Origin: Rivularia sp965226665
GTDB lineage: Bacteria; Cyanobacteriota; Cyanobacteriia; Cyanobacteriales; Nostocaceae
DNA length: 64,000 nucleotides
Direction of reading: 5' to 3'
Assembly (NCBI GenBank): GCA_965226665.1
Contig: OZ245371.1
Coordinates: 3,596,001-3,660,000, forward strand
Shown here one piece after another: positions 35,003 to 46,063 of the stretch (within the stretch, counting starts at the first letter, position 1; every line of letters starts with the position of its first letter). The translations under genes were made by a program, and so were the position numbers. The notes under the pieces are model-generated. The model was not told where the DNA came from and ran no database searches. It saw only the letters and a list, made by a program, of their open reading frames with translations.

Positions 35003-35710
35003 ATGCGATTCTCTCTATGGATGATACCAACATCTTTATTGATAGTCACTTGCTGTCAACTTTTGCAAATTAATTCCTCTTCGGCAGAATTACCAGTCGA
35101 ATATAAAGTTACTCAAGTTGAAACTAATCCAACTTTATTAGCACGAGCTAGCTACCTCTCGCAGTTAGAAAAAGAGGTAATTATTGAGATGAATAAGGTG
35201 CGGGAAAATCCTCAGTCATATATCCCAATTCTAAAAAAGTATAAAAAACGTTTTAAAGGCAACAAAGTTAAAATTGGTAAGCGCAAATATATGCTGACGA
35301 GAGAAGGAGTTGCAGTAGTTGATGAAACAATTGCATTTCTCTCCAAACAGAAACCTGTTGTCTCATTACGTCCATCGAGAGGAATGTCTTTAGGTGCTAG
35401 AGATCATGTAAATGACCAAGGTAGTACGGGGGAATATGGTCATTATGGCAGCGATAAAAGCGACCCTTTTACCCGCGTTAATCGTCATGGAAAATGGATA
35501 AAAATTGCAGCAGAAAACATTGCTTATGGTTACACCACTGCTCAAGATATCGTTATGCAGCTAATTATTGATGACGGTATACCCGATCGCGGACATAGAA
35601 AGACTATGTTCAACCCAGAATACAATATTACTGGAGTCGCTTTCGGAAACCATTCCGTTTACAAAGTAATGTGTGTCATTAATTACGCTGGTGATTATGA
35701 GGAATTATAA
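35003..35710 (+). CDS. CAP-domain (SCP/PR-1) secreted protein
   Basis: A 235-aa exported protein. A Sec signal spans about residues 1-29 (hydrophobic IPTSLLIVTCCQLL, cleavage near SSA-EL). The CAP domain has LRPSRGMSLGARDHVND (first His), GEYGHYGSD (second motif), AAENIAYG (conserved Glu-Asn) and GHRKTMFNPEYNITGVAFG. CAP proteins are extracellular and may act as proteases or lipid binders; the family role in bacteria is unsettled. It is convergent with a subtilisin-like gene. It is one of only two proteins in the exoprotein-rich part of the window with a normal Sec signal. Confidence 0.86.
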   Translation: MRFSLWMIPTSLLIVTCCQLLQINSSSAELPVEYKVTQVETNPTLLARASYLSQLEKEVIIEMNKVRENPQSYIPILKKYKKRFKGNKVKIGKRKYMLTREGVAVVDETIAFLSKQKPVVSLRPSRGMSLGARDHVNDQGSTGEYGHYGSDKSDPFTRVNRHGKWIKIAAENIAYGYTTAQDIVMQLIIDDGIPDRGHRKTMFNPEYNITGVAFGNHSVYKVMCVINYAGDYEEL

Positions 35711-35844
35711 GTTTATATAGCGAACGGGGAATAAGGAAGAGAAAATATACTTGTCAGTATTAAATGCAGTACTACGGTTAACCGTCGCGCTGCATTCTAT
35801 TACTCCCTTCCCGCTCTATAATTACCTATCTCTCTTTCTCTCTT

Positions 35845-35878
35845 CCTCTGCGAACTCTGCGCCCTCTGCGGTTTTTTT
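35845..35878. repeat. CTCTGCG-type dispersed repeat
   Basis: CCTCTGCG, CTCTGCG and CTCTGCGG words followed by seven T, as at 1356 and 49861. Confidence 0.6.
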
Positions 35879-35907
35879 GATCGATAATCTTCTGCTGGTA
35901 AGGCATT

Positions 35908-35930
35908 TGTAGTGGGAGCGTCTCGCTCCC
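35908..35930. repeat. Small hairpin repeat, GGGAGC..GCTCCC family
   Basis: Same unit as at 1164, next to the CTCTGCG repeat and just beyond the stop of the subtilisin-like gene. Confidence 0.7.
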
Positions 35931-35947
35931 TAAAAAAATCATCTTCC

Positions 35948-37447
35948 CTAAAACCAAATTTCATCCTCTTCAAACATATCAACATTACTACCAAATATTC
36001 GATTACTCTGACTCAATAAACTATTTTGCTCGTAGGTAATATGCCGTTCAAAAGAAGCATTCGCAGACTTAATATCTGAAGAAAAATCAAAATCTGAACT
36101 AAAGCTTCGTGTTATATATTTACTGCCAGAACTATATGCAAAGCTTTGATTAGAATTTAAATTTGAATTTAGACTTAAACCGGGGAAAAAATCACCAAAA
36201 TCGGGGAATGAAGGCGTATCTTCACCATCATTGCTTGATGTATCTTCTAAAATCTGCCGTATTTGCTCGTTATTCAAGCTAGAATTTGCACTTAACATTA
36301 AAGCCACCACTCCTGCAATGTGAGGAGCTGCCATAGATGTACCGCTATAAGATTCATATTGATTATCTGGAAGTGTAGAGTAAATATCTACCCCTGGAGC
36401 AGTAACATATGTCAGTTCTTCCGAACCAGCACGGTTAGAAAATGAAGCCAGAGTTTTATCTTCATCTATAGCTCCTACAGCAATTCCATATCTGTCGGCA
36501 TAGCGAGCCGGATAAAGAGGCATCTGCCCGCTACTATTTCCTGCTGCCATCACCACGGTAACTCCTTGCTCGCTAGCGTATTTTACCGCTTCTTCTACCT
36601 CAGAATTAGGTAAAGAGCCACCTAGTGAAAGATTAATTACATCTGCTCCATTATCTACGGCATAGTAAATACCGTCAGCAACAGCATTGTTAGAGCCAGA
36701 GCCAAAATCATCTAAAACTTTGACTGGCATTATTTGAGCATCGTAAGCAATCCCAGTCACACCAAAACCATTATTTTCTCCGGCGATAGTACCGGAAACG
36801 TGGGTACCGTGCCCGTCTAAATCCATAGTACTGTTGTTATTCCCATCAAAATTCCAGCCATAGAAATCATCTATATATCCATTACCATCATCATCCCTTC
36901 CGTTATCCGCAATTTCGCCGCTATTAGTCCAAATATTATTTCTTAGATCCTCATGATTGCGATCGATACCAGTATCCAACACCGCAACTACCACACCCTC
37001 ACCCGTATATCCTTGTTCCCATACTTCTGGGGCATTTATCGCATCAGCACCCCAATTATTACCTCCTGTATCGGGAACATCATCAAAAGTATCTTCTCCA
37101 ATAACTTCTGCGACTGCTTCTGCTGCATTTGCCAAACCATAGCCATTACTAGAACTATATCCTTCACTATCGGAGGCATAAAAACTAGTTGTATTAAAAC
37201 TATTCTTCTGGGAAGATAATTGAATTTTGCTGTCTGTAACTGCGATATTAGAGTTATTCAGGTTAGGTGTTATAGATGATTCAATTGTATTCACAAGTGA
37301 ATCATTAGTAGAAGATTCAAAACTACTACTTGAAAGACTGAAATTATTTAGTTTTAAATTATCATTTAACTCATCTATCGAGGTGATAGAAGTAATATTA
37401 TGTTTTTGTTCGGGAAACAAACTACTATCACTAAAATTAGCTTGCAT
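35948..37447 (-). CDS. Subtilisin-like S8 peptidase, signal-less
   Basis: A 499-aa serine protease. The catalytic domain spans about residues 115-400: Asp in VVVAVLDTGIDRNH, His in DGHGTHVSGTIAG, oxyanion Asn in VVMAAGNSSG, Ser in YSGTSMAAPHIAG. The first ~110 residues are Ser/Asn-rich with no Sec signal, and the ~95-residue C-terminal extension is again Ser/Asn/Asp-rich. I chose ATG 37447 because a GAGG ribosome site lies 9 nt before it; ATG 37495 is possible but has none. Export by type I secretion is a reasonable guess. Together with the calpain-like and second S8 genes it forms a minus-strand protease cluster. Confidence 0.87.
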   Translation of the reverse strand: MQANFSDSSLFPEQKHNITSITSIDELNDNLKLNNFSLSSSSFESSTNDSLVNTIESSITPNLNNSNIAVTDSKIQLSSQKNSFNTTSFYASDSEGYSSSNGYGLANAAEAVAEVIGEDTFDDVPDTGGNNWGADAINAPEVWEQGYTGEGVVVAVLDTGIDRNHEDLRNNIWTNSGEIADNGRDDDGNGYIDDFYGWNFDGNNNSTMDLDGHGTHVSGTIAGENNGFGVTGIAYDAQIMPVKVLDDFGSGSNNAVADGIYYAVDNGADVINLSLGGSLPNSEVEEAVKYASEQGVTVVMAAGNSSGQMPLYPARYADRYGIAVGAIDEDKTLASFSNRAGSEELTYVTAPGVDIYSTLPDNQYESYSGTSMAAPHIAGVVALMLSANSSLNNEQIRQILEDTSSNDGEDTPSFPDFGDFFPGLSLNSNLNSNQSFAYSSGSKYITRSFSSDFDFSSDIKSANASFERHITYEQNSLLSQSNRIFGSNVDMFEEDEIWF

Positions 37448-37837
37448 AATCTTATACCTCAAATAGATTAATATATATTTTGATGGCAGCATCAATCGTG
37501 AAAAACTTAAAATAAGTCAGATATAAAGCTGCAAAAATTTCTGATTAAATATATTTACTATGAAATTAAGATCAAATTTGCCAATTATTTTACAATAACT
37601 TTATTTAGTAGGTTTCTATTGATATGAATCAACAACTAATAATAAAAAAAGAATCAATTTAAACAATTAAATAATATAAGAATGTATGTGATTAACTTTT
37701 GGAATTTGTCAGTATGTTTGTTTAGATAAATAACCTTTAAAACAGCAAAAAAGGTTCGTAGTAAGTGATTTTTTGCTCATAGAATAACTAAAATCCTCAT
37801 TACGAACCCAGGGCTATTTTTACCTACTCTCTACTTT
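37448..37837. other. Intergenic region between protease genes
   Basis: AT-rich; contains the terminator of the calpain-like gene (37747-37808) and the ribosome site of the S8 gene. Nothing else seen. Confidence 0.55.
37747..37808 (-). terminator. Long inverted repeat / terminator after calpain-like gene
   Basis: GGTTCGTA..GATTTT (from 37753) pairs with AAAATC..TACGAACC (to 37808). Read on the minus strand the stem is followed by TTTTTTGCTGTTTT, 30 nt after the stop codon. Confidence 0.7.
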
Positions 37838-40826
37838 TCACGTAGAAACCACATTACTAATTGTAGAATCCCAATAGCTGAAGTTACTAGTAATTTCATT
37901 CCAACTTAGTTCTAGAGTTCTAGATTTTAAAGCATTATTATCAGTACTCCAAGGATTTAATAAAGTGAATTTTTGAGTATCAGCATTGTAATCGATTAAA
38001 GCGTAAGCATGAGAAGCAACAATATTTGATTCTATGCCACCAGATTTTGAGCCAAATCCGATAGCTTCACCAGAATTAAATGCATCAACTACCCTATCAA
38101 AGCTCAGAAATCTACCTAACCTAGATTTTTCACCAGTAATATGTGACAATGCGTCACTCAAATATCCAGCATTACCAATACCGTTGTATGAATTGGTATT
38201 ATCTTGATTTATCCAACCTGATTCGTTAACTTGAGCGTAAGCTTTTTCAGCAAGTGTTACCCACAATTCATTGTTAGCGTTATCATAATAATCCCCTGCG
38301 TTCCCATAAACGAAATTACCTATGTTATTAGTTGGTAAATATCTGTCTACAGTTACATAATCGGCAACTCCTTTGTTGTAGAAGCGGACGGTAAAAGTAC
38401 CATCTCCATTATCAACAAACATATTCTGGATAATTTCGGGTGACTGTACTAAAGTTGCACCTAAGCCAGCTAGGAAGAAACAGTTGTTGATATAGCCTTG
38501 TCTGATATCATCATGACTGATTCCATTTTGGAACAGAGAACCTTGAGCATATTGATAAGTGTGGGAGGTTTCGGGACGCTCGCTTCCTAAAAACCACTTA
38601 TTAATTAGCTTGTCTAATTGATCGGCGCTACTTCCAGCCTGTAAGTTGTTGGATTTATTTGCAATGTCACCGTTAATTACTTTATTCGACAAAACTGTTA
38701 CATAGTCTTGCATTCCTAAGTCAGAAGCATTGTTAATGATGCGACGTAAGTCTTGAATTTCAATTGAACTAACAACACCGTTATCTTTTGCATCGCGTAG
38801 GATAGCAATCATGTCATTACGATCTAAATCATTATCTGAAAATAACGACTCACTTAATGCACGTATGCTTGTATCCTGAATATTCTGTTCAAACCAATTT
38901 TGCTCGCGTTGCGATACCGTTGCATCGATAATTTGAAAAGACTTTTCCCAACTATTACTGTAACTATCTGCTCGATCGCGGCTTCTTGCCCATAACACAT
39001 AATCACCAGCTTCTAAATTAACACTGTAATCAAAGCCGATTGAACCATCTTCATTGCTACGGAATTCCACAGCATCATCGATATTTTTCCAGTTTTCATC
39101 GTCTTTCTTCAACCAAAAATCAACTCTGGCTAAATCATCTTTACCGTTAGCATCAAATACTTTGGTATTGGTAACGCGAACACCATCCTCAATAGCTTCG
39201 ATGTCAAATTGCAAATCTGTTGGTGCAACATTCTTAACTTTGAAGTAAGTTGTTAAAGCATCTCCAGAAGCACCAGCTTTATCGTAAGCAGTGGCTTTGA
39301 GTTGGTAATCGCCTTGTTTTAAGCCATTGATACTGTAATCAAAACTAATGGAACCATCCTGATTTTGATTAAAATCAACAGCGTCTTGAATCTCAATCCA
39401 TTCGCCATCTTCTTGCTTAAGCTGAAAATCGATTCTTTCTAAATCATCTATACCATCTGCATCAAATATTTCTGTATTGTTTAGCTCAACTCCTCCATTT
39501 ATTTGCTTAAGATTGAAGTCGAGTTGACTTGGTGCTGCATTACCGATGTTAAAAGACTGTTGCCAGCTATTACTATAGCTATTTGCTTTATCGCGAGTTC
39601 TTGCCCACAATACATAATCACCTTTTTCAAGGGACTCAATACTGTAGTCAAAGCTGATGGAACCATCTTCATTGCTTCTAAATTCAACAGCATCGTCAAT
39701 ATTTTGCCAATTTCCACCCTCTTTTTTCAACCAAAAATCAACTCTGCTGAGATCGGTTACACCATTCGCATCGAATACTCTGGTATCTTTGAGACGAACA
39801 TCACCACCAATAACTTCGACTTCAAACCGTAAATCCGTTGGCTTAGTGTTTTTAACTCGGAAATAACTTTTTAAAGTTTCACTAGCAGCACCAGCTCCGT
39901 CGTAAGCCGTCGCTTTCAGTTCATAATTGCCTTGAGCTAAGCTATTAATGCTGTAATCAAAACCGAATGAATCATCTCCATTGTCAGTAAAATTCACAGC
40001 GTCATCAATATCAACCCATTCACCACCCTCTTTTTTAAGCTGAAAATCAACTTTTTCGAGGTCATTTATACCATTCGCATCGTATACGTTTGCATTGTTT
40101 AACTCAATTCCTCCATTTTTAGCCTCGATTGTAAAGTCTAATTTTGTAGGTGCTACATTCTCAAGCTCGGAATTAACAATTTGTACATCAATAGCTTTTC
40201 CCCAACCATTGCTTCTAGCGCCGGAATTATCGGTTGCTCTACCCCATATATAATATTTGCCTTCTTCAAGATTGCTGATATCGTAATCGAAACCAATTGA
40301 AACCATCACTGTTGCTGCTAAAGTCAATTACCTTACCAGCTTTTGTCCAATTCCCACCCTGTTTCTTTAGCCAAAAATCAACTTTATTAATGTCATTTAC
40401 GCCATCAGCATCAAAAATTTTGGTATCTGTAAGCTTAATACCACCGTTGATTATCTCTGTATCGAATTGAAATTGAGGTATATAGTTGCTTTTCACATCC
40501 AAGTTGTAGGAGGTAATAGCATCATCCACTTGATGCACCTGAATATGGTAAGTACCTATACCTAAAGTCTTATTAATATTTTCATTTTCAATCCCATCGG
40601 CAGATGAAACAGCAATTTCTGAACCGTTATCATCTAGGAGTAGAACATCAACGTTGGCTGATAGATCGTTTAATGCAAGACTAAAATTACTGCGACTGTT
40701 AATAGTGAAAGTATAGTAATCGTCAGTATTATTCAAACCCACCGTATCTTCGATAGTCTGCCATGTTTGGGTAATATCTAAAGATGTTGAAGAGCCGAAA
40801 AGGTTCCCCGCATTATCCATTGACAT
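37838..40826 (-). CDS. Calpain-like cysteine protease with alternating repeats (frameshifted)
   Basis: About 995 aa after repair. Order: an N-terminal pre-peptidase (PPC-like) domain; five ~95-residue beta repeats that alternate between a FWLKK type and a FQLKK type; a linker with an Asp-rich SDNDLDRNDM stretch that looks EF-hand-like; and a C-terminal C2 protease domain. The protease keeps oxyanion Gln and nucleophile Cys in RQGYINNCFFLAGL, His in SHAYALIDYN and Asn in LLNPWSTDN. No Sec signal. A surplus A in AAA at 40300-40302 (plus) breaks the first repeat; without it SSNSDGSIGFDYDISNLEEG is continuous. I prefer ATG 40826 to the TTG at 40862. A terminator follows. Probably exported; target unknown. 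Confidence 0.83.
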
Positions 40827-41127
40827 AGTAATAGCTGTTTTGTATATGAAGTTTGTAAACAACGCCTCGCATAGAAAGAAGCAAGGTAAGGATTTTATAT
40901 TGGTTTGTAAATTCCTTATCTTTTAGATAGGAACTTCTATAGTGCTATTTAAATTCCAAAACAGCTAGGGAAAAATTACGTATTAATTGAAATTAAAAAA
41001 ATCGGATATATTACTTAAGCGTCAGGTTTTTTTCAAATAAAAGATATAAGCATTCTTAATTTATTGGAATATATTCAGTATTCATTCGATGTCATATAAA
41101 GTTATTCCAAACTAAATTAATCTTTAT
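40827..41127. other. Intergenic, AT-rich
   Basis: Presumed promoter region of the calpain-like gene. No specific element recognised. Confidence 0.4.
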
Positions 41128-41313
41128 TCATACATCACAATTAAAGTCTAAACTCCTCTCCAGCAAAGCTTTCAGGAGATTATGTTTTAATAAGCTAATA
41201 TACTCTGCGTAGCAAATAATACTTTTGTCATCGATAAAAATATATTTATCATTATCTATATTTAGTAGTACAGCTTTAGCACTTAAGTAGTCGAAGCTAA
41301 ATAAAATACTCAT
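41128..41313 (-). CDS. Small hypothetical protein, uncertain
   Basis: A 61-aa open frame between the S8 and calpain-like genes, same strand. Sequence begins MSILFSFDYLSAKAV and contains a Lys/Asp-rich middle (NDKYIFIDDKS). It has no recognised domain, no signal peptide and no Shine-Dalgarno. The surroundings are very AT-rich, so it may be chance. It is listed because it is codirectional with two exoprotease genes and could be a small partner or inhibitor; there is no direct evidence for that. Confidence 0.25.
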   Translation of the reverse strand: MSILFSFDYLSAKAVLLNIDNDKYIFIDDKSIICYAEYISLLKHNLLKALLERSLDFNCDV

Positions 41314-42101
41314 TATGTTAATTCTTAACTGGAAAATAAGTGTCAGTTAAAAAAATTTCCTATGTTCAAGGAAAAATAAAATGAATCCGGAAATAATGTC
41401 ATTTATAATTTTTTTTTAATTTCAGGACGTAAATAAGTATTAGAGCAGGTTTACATAAACGATCTTATTAACAAGAGCAATACAATTCAAAGCTTTGATT
41501 AGATATTCCTTATGCACCTTTCAAATTTATAACGCCAAGAGTAGCTAATGAAGAGATGATTACAAAAAAAAAGGGCATTTGGGAATCGAGAATATACTGA
41601 ATTCCCTTTCCTCAAATACCAATTATTAATTATCAATCAAAAAGTCTCTTCCGTAGTAATCCACTACATTAATTTTGCCGAGTAACACATTTGTAGTGAG
41701 AGCGTCTCGCTCCCTATTTACAATGAGCGAGTTAGAAGCTCGCACTACTTTTACTCTGCCTTGATTAATACTTTTGGCTCATCAGTTGAAAGCAATGCTC
41801 AACCGTTAGTAAAAATGACCGAAATACAGGCTGTGTAAGGATTTTTGATTTTATATAATTAATTTATGATAATTTTACTCTATTTTTCCCTACTGCCTAC
41901 AGCAAAGCTGCCTACTGCCTTAAAACGACTATTTATATGGCATACCAAGTACTGAAGAGCCATACTTTTTCCTTCTACGACTATTTAATGCCGCATCACA
42001 AGTACGGCTATAGTTAAAATAAATATAGATGCTACGCCTTTATTTTTAAAAAGAATCTTGAAAACTATGCTTGATATCTTTTTTCAGATGAATGAGCGTA
42101 C
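41314..42101. other. Long intergenic region
   Basis: 788 nt, AT-rich, with hairpin repeats at 41692-41748 and CTGCCTAC-type short repeats near 41890. No gene supported. Confidence 0.55.
41692..41748. repeat. Double hairpin repeat, GAGAGC..GCTCCC and GAGCGAG..CTCGC
   Basis: A copy of the GGGAGC family followed by a second stem GAGCGAGTTAGAAGCTCGC and then ACTACT. Confidence 0.6.
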
Positions 42102-44246
42102 CTATGCAAAACCTCTAGCAATAGCTAAAGCCCTTCGCACTGCTGCATCGGCATTAATAAACCCGTTACCGTAAACTTCGTCATAGCCTTTACTACCCAA
42201 ATCATAAGCAGTTTCAGAAATAATTGATTTTATCTGTGCCGCGCTTAAATCGGAGTTAACGCTCCATACTAATGAAGCAACTCCGGAAACGTTTGCTGTA
42301 GAAGCTGATGTTCCATTGAATTTTTCGTTGTAGCCAAAATTAAACTTATCTGAACTATTTCGATCTGCGCTGGTTGTCACAAACTCAGATGGAGCAGTTA
42401 CAGTTAAACCGTTACCGTAATTTGAACCCCACCAATTATCATAAGCAACCCTTTCACCTGGTGTTTTAGCATTACCATACCAGTCTTGAGTTCCCCAAGA
42501 AGAAACCGACAGCCATTACATTACCGTATTTCGCCGCTAAATCTGCGGGGCTGGCAATTTTATTACTATTATCATTACCGCTAGCAATTACAAATAAAGC
42601 TTTATCCTGGTTATCTGCAATTAGCTGCTCAAATTCTACTGAGTAACCACCAGCCAAACTTAAATTAACTACCAGACGTTTGCCTTGAGCGTTGGCTTTG
42701 TCTATCATGGCTTGTGTTGCAGTAGCTAAATTGTAATCGAGGGCATCTTCCCCGACAACATCTACAAGCATCAAATCAGATTCCCAGTTGATACCCGCCC
42801 CTCCTGCTTTATTATTGCTTTTAGCAGCAATACTTCCTAGTACTAAAGTTCCGTGAGAAAAATTTCCCCATTCATCAAGATAGTTTTTACCAATAAAATC
42901 AGGTTTGCGTAAATCTGAATGAATTTTTCCCTTACTATCAGTTCCCAAACCCGTATCTTGGATACCAATCATGACGTTATCGGTACCTTTAGTAAAGCGC
43001 CATGCATTATGAACTCCCATGCCATGCAAATTCGACTGCTTGTTAAATTGGGGGTCGTTCGGAGTTACTGATAAATTGATAGTAGTATCGGCAAATTTTA
43101 TTGCTTCAATACCTTCAAACAAAATTTCACTACCATCACCAAGGGTTAATGCATCAAATATTCGATTACCATTCCCCGAATTGTAAGCAATACCTCCATT
43201 CGGATTAGTTGCATAATTAAAGGCTGCTGAAGTTGAAGCAAATTGGGATAAATCAATCAAATCCCGCCCTCCACTACCATAATCAAAATTACCGTTACCA
43301 GAAAAAATTGTCCGACTGTAACCCGATTCAAATGCAAAGGTGTCGGCTCTCAAAGTTCCTGCTTGGCTGCGGGTACCATCCGCTGTTTGAGGTATGGGAA
43401 CTGAAGTTGGAATCGGGGACGATACTTGGTTTGCTGCGGTTACGGCTTGATTATCAACAGAAGTAGGAATTGACTGGCGTAATGCCGAAGGCATCAAGCT
43501 TCGCTTATCGCCTTGGTTTGAAGTTATTTGTAATAGTGCAGATGCACTTAGATCGAGATTGTAGAAAGTCTCGCTGTTGCTGTAGGAATTTACCTGTAAG
43601 TAATAAGTTCCGGCTTCTAAAGTTTGAGCAATTAGCTCCGAAGCAGTACCGATATTAACTGAGCTAGCAAGAATGTTTCCTTGACTCGACAGCAAGCGCA
43701 AATCGGCATCAGCACTCAAACCGTCAACTACAACTTTAAACTCGCTGGTACCAGTAAGATTAAACCTATAATAATCGTCTGAATCAAGTTTGCCTACCCA
43801 ATCGCTAATACTTTTGGAAAGGGAATCTACCGAAACTTCACGAGCATTATTAAAGGTATTTCCCGCACTGTCAAACGGTACTGCTGAAACACTTAAACGA
43901 TAATTAGTTTTTATATCGCCGTAAGGATAAACTTCAATATAATAATTTCCAGATGCTAAATCGGTGCGAATAGATTCAGCTAGCTTACTTCCATTATTGG
44001 AATAAGCAATTGTTTCGCCTCTATCAAATTTCCCATTCGCATTTTTATCCTGAATCAGCTTTACGTCTGCATCCGCACTTAAGCTATCAAGGGTGAGATT
44101 AAAACTGCTACGTCCCCTTTCAAACTGAAATGATATAAATCATTTGCTTCTAAACTACTTACTGTATCAGTAATTGTTTGAATACTAGTATTAATACGTA
44201 GCTGACTTGCTGAATCTGAAAGCCTTATTGGAACAGTTTCTGACAT
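42102..44246 (-). CDS. Subtilisin-like S8 peptidase with N-terminal PPC domains (two frameshifts)
   Basis: About 714 aa after two repairs. Two to three N-terminal PPC-like domains (repeated LSADADVKL / LSADADLRL cores and YYIEVYPYG / YYLQVNSYS strands) precede an RTX-like bridge (FSGNGNFDYGSGGRDLIDL) and an S8 domain: Asp in IGIQDTGLG, His in NFSHGTLVLG, Asn in VIASGNDN, Ser in NGTSASTANVSG. Frameshifts: one A missing in AAA at 44122-44124 (plus), and one surplus A in AAA at 42503-42505. Repaired joins are LYHFSFERGRSSF and AVGSSWGTQDWYGN. I set the start at ATG 44246 (MSETVPIRLSDSAS), found by reading through the first break. No Sec signal; likely type I cargo. Two indels in one gene could also mean real decay. 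Confidence 0.8.
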
Positions 44247-45083
44247 ATTTATCAAATCCGAAGAAACGGTATTTATACATTCAATATCTATAAGTACTCC
44301 CTTTTTATGTAAAAAAAGAGACTCTGTGTCTACTTTAACCCCAAACCTATAATAAATTTACTCAATCTTCATGAAAACTTTGAATTAATCAAATTGTCTA
44401 TCTAGAGAAAATACTCAGGTTTTTCTTTTGACAATAAAAATTATAGTGTGATTTTCTCCTAACAGTGTTTTCCCTATCCAAAGTGATTTATCAATTATTT
44501 TTAAATCTGGGTAAAATTAAAAGCTATGTACGAACGGTAGGCATGAATTATACCTTTATTTTAATATTTCTCCAAATATTTTTGGATATATTTTTGTCAC
44601 ACACTTAATTATTGCCTCTATTCGTCTGTCTAATACGTTGTAATTTGATGCTCCCTGGGAAAATGAATATTTATTTAATCTGTTATAAAAAATATATTAA
44701 TTTATATGTAAGCTGTTATTTGCTGCCTAAATCAAAATGAAAGTCGATTGAAATAAACTAAGATAATAATCTAGCAAAATATAAAAAACACTTTTTTTTT
44801 TACTGGTGCGGGAGTAAGAAAATTAATTTTTTAATTTTTAGCCAAATAAGGCATAAATAGGCATAAATAGGCATAAATATCTTTAGTTACATATAAAATT
44901 TATCTTGACATAGTAAAAATTTTGTAAATTACATTATCAGAATCCGAAAACGATTAATTAAGCTAGGGAAAGCGAACGCCCTACGGATTAAGAACGGCTA
45001 AACGCCGATATTGTTGCTTGGCGTATGGTCGGTTAATTGCAATACTTATGATGTAAAACAAACATGATGGGGGAAAATAACTG
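44247..45083. other. Divergent intergenic region
   Basis: 837 nt, AT-rich, with a decamer tandem repeat (44849-44879). Promoters of both flanking genes must lie here. I find no supported gene or RNA. Confidence 0.5.
44849..44879. repeat. Three tandem AGGCATAAAT decamers
   Basis: Three exact 10-nt units in tandem, about 200 nt before the DUF92 gene. One helical turn per unit would place any bound protein on one face of the DNA. Confidence 0.75.
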
Positions 45084-45859
45084 ATGCTGTCTTTATCCGA
45101 TTTTTCTAATTCCTGGCTGATAGCGGTGGGATTGAACGCCGTACTTTTAGGTATAGTTTGGCTGGTACCAAAAAAACTGCTTACTCCTGGTGGAATATTT
45201 AATGCTTGGTTGCTGGGTGTTTTGATTTGGGGAACGCTTGGTTGGAAGGGATATGTGGTAGTTTGTGCTTATTTTGTCGTTGGTTTTCTGGTGTTACCCG
45301 TATCGGCATGGCACAAAAAGAAGCTGAAGGAATTGCTGAAAAGCGTTCCGGTGCGAGAGGGCCAGAAAACGTTTGGGGTTCGGCTTTTACCGCAGCATTA
45401 TGCGCCCTCGGAATAGGAATTATTAATTGGCAAGGAAGCGAAACTGTTTTTCTCAGTTCGTTACTTATCTTGGGTTACGTCGCAAGTTTCTGCACCAAGC
45501 TTTCCGATACCTGTGCTAGTGAAGTTGGTAAAGCCTATGGTAAAAGGACTTTTTTAATTACAACTTTGCAGCCAGTGCCTAGAGGAACCGAAGGAGCTGT
45601 CAGTTTAGAAGGAACCCTTGCTGGAATCTTCGCTTCGGTGGTGCTGGCAATGCTTGGTTGGGGAGTTGGTTTAATTGATCTGTGGGGTATTGTGTGGTGT
45701 GTATTAGCAGCATTTATTGCAACTAATTTAGAAAGCGTAATTGGAGCTACTTTGCAATCCCGATGGCAGTGGTTAACTAATGAATTAGTTAACGTTCTCA
45801 ATACCTTGATAGGAGCTGCTACTGCAATGCTATTTGCTTTCATCCAGGCAAATGTTTAA
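45084..45859 (+). CDS. DUF92 / TIGR00297-family membrane protein (frameshifted)
   Basis: About 258 aa after repair. The family includes VTE6-like phytyl-phosphate kinases of plants and cyanobacteria, so a role in tocopherol/phylloquinone precursor salvage is possible but not shown here. Five to six membrane helices flank the conserved cytosolic block TRIGMAQKEAEGIAEKRSGA ... GPENVWGSAFTAA and SDTCASEVGKAYGKRTFLIT with LQPVPRGTEGAVSLEGTLAG. One T appears to be missing from TTTT at 45284-45287; adding it gives VVGFSGVTRIGMAQ and joins the halves. Likely a sequencing deletion. Starts at ATG after GGGGGAAAATAACTG, a weak ribosome site. Confidence 0.8.
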
Positions 45860-46063
45860 AATGTGATGTTTTCTTAAATATAAGTTGTAAAAAAAATAGT
45901 AATTATATGAGTATTTGTACGCAGCATTTATCAATATTTGTTGCGCTATTGCTGTAAGACAACTTTGGACTAAGCATTATCCTTTCGTCCGTGTCAGTTG
46001 AATGCGATTACTTTTTATTTTATCGCTGTATATTTTTTAAGGTATTTCCTCAGTATTAAGTCT

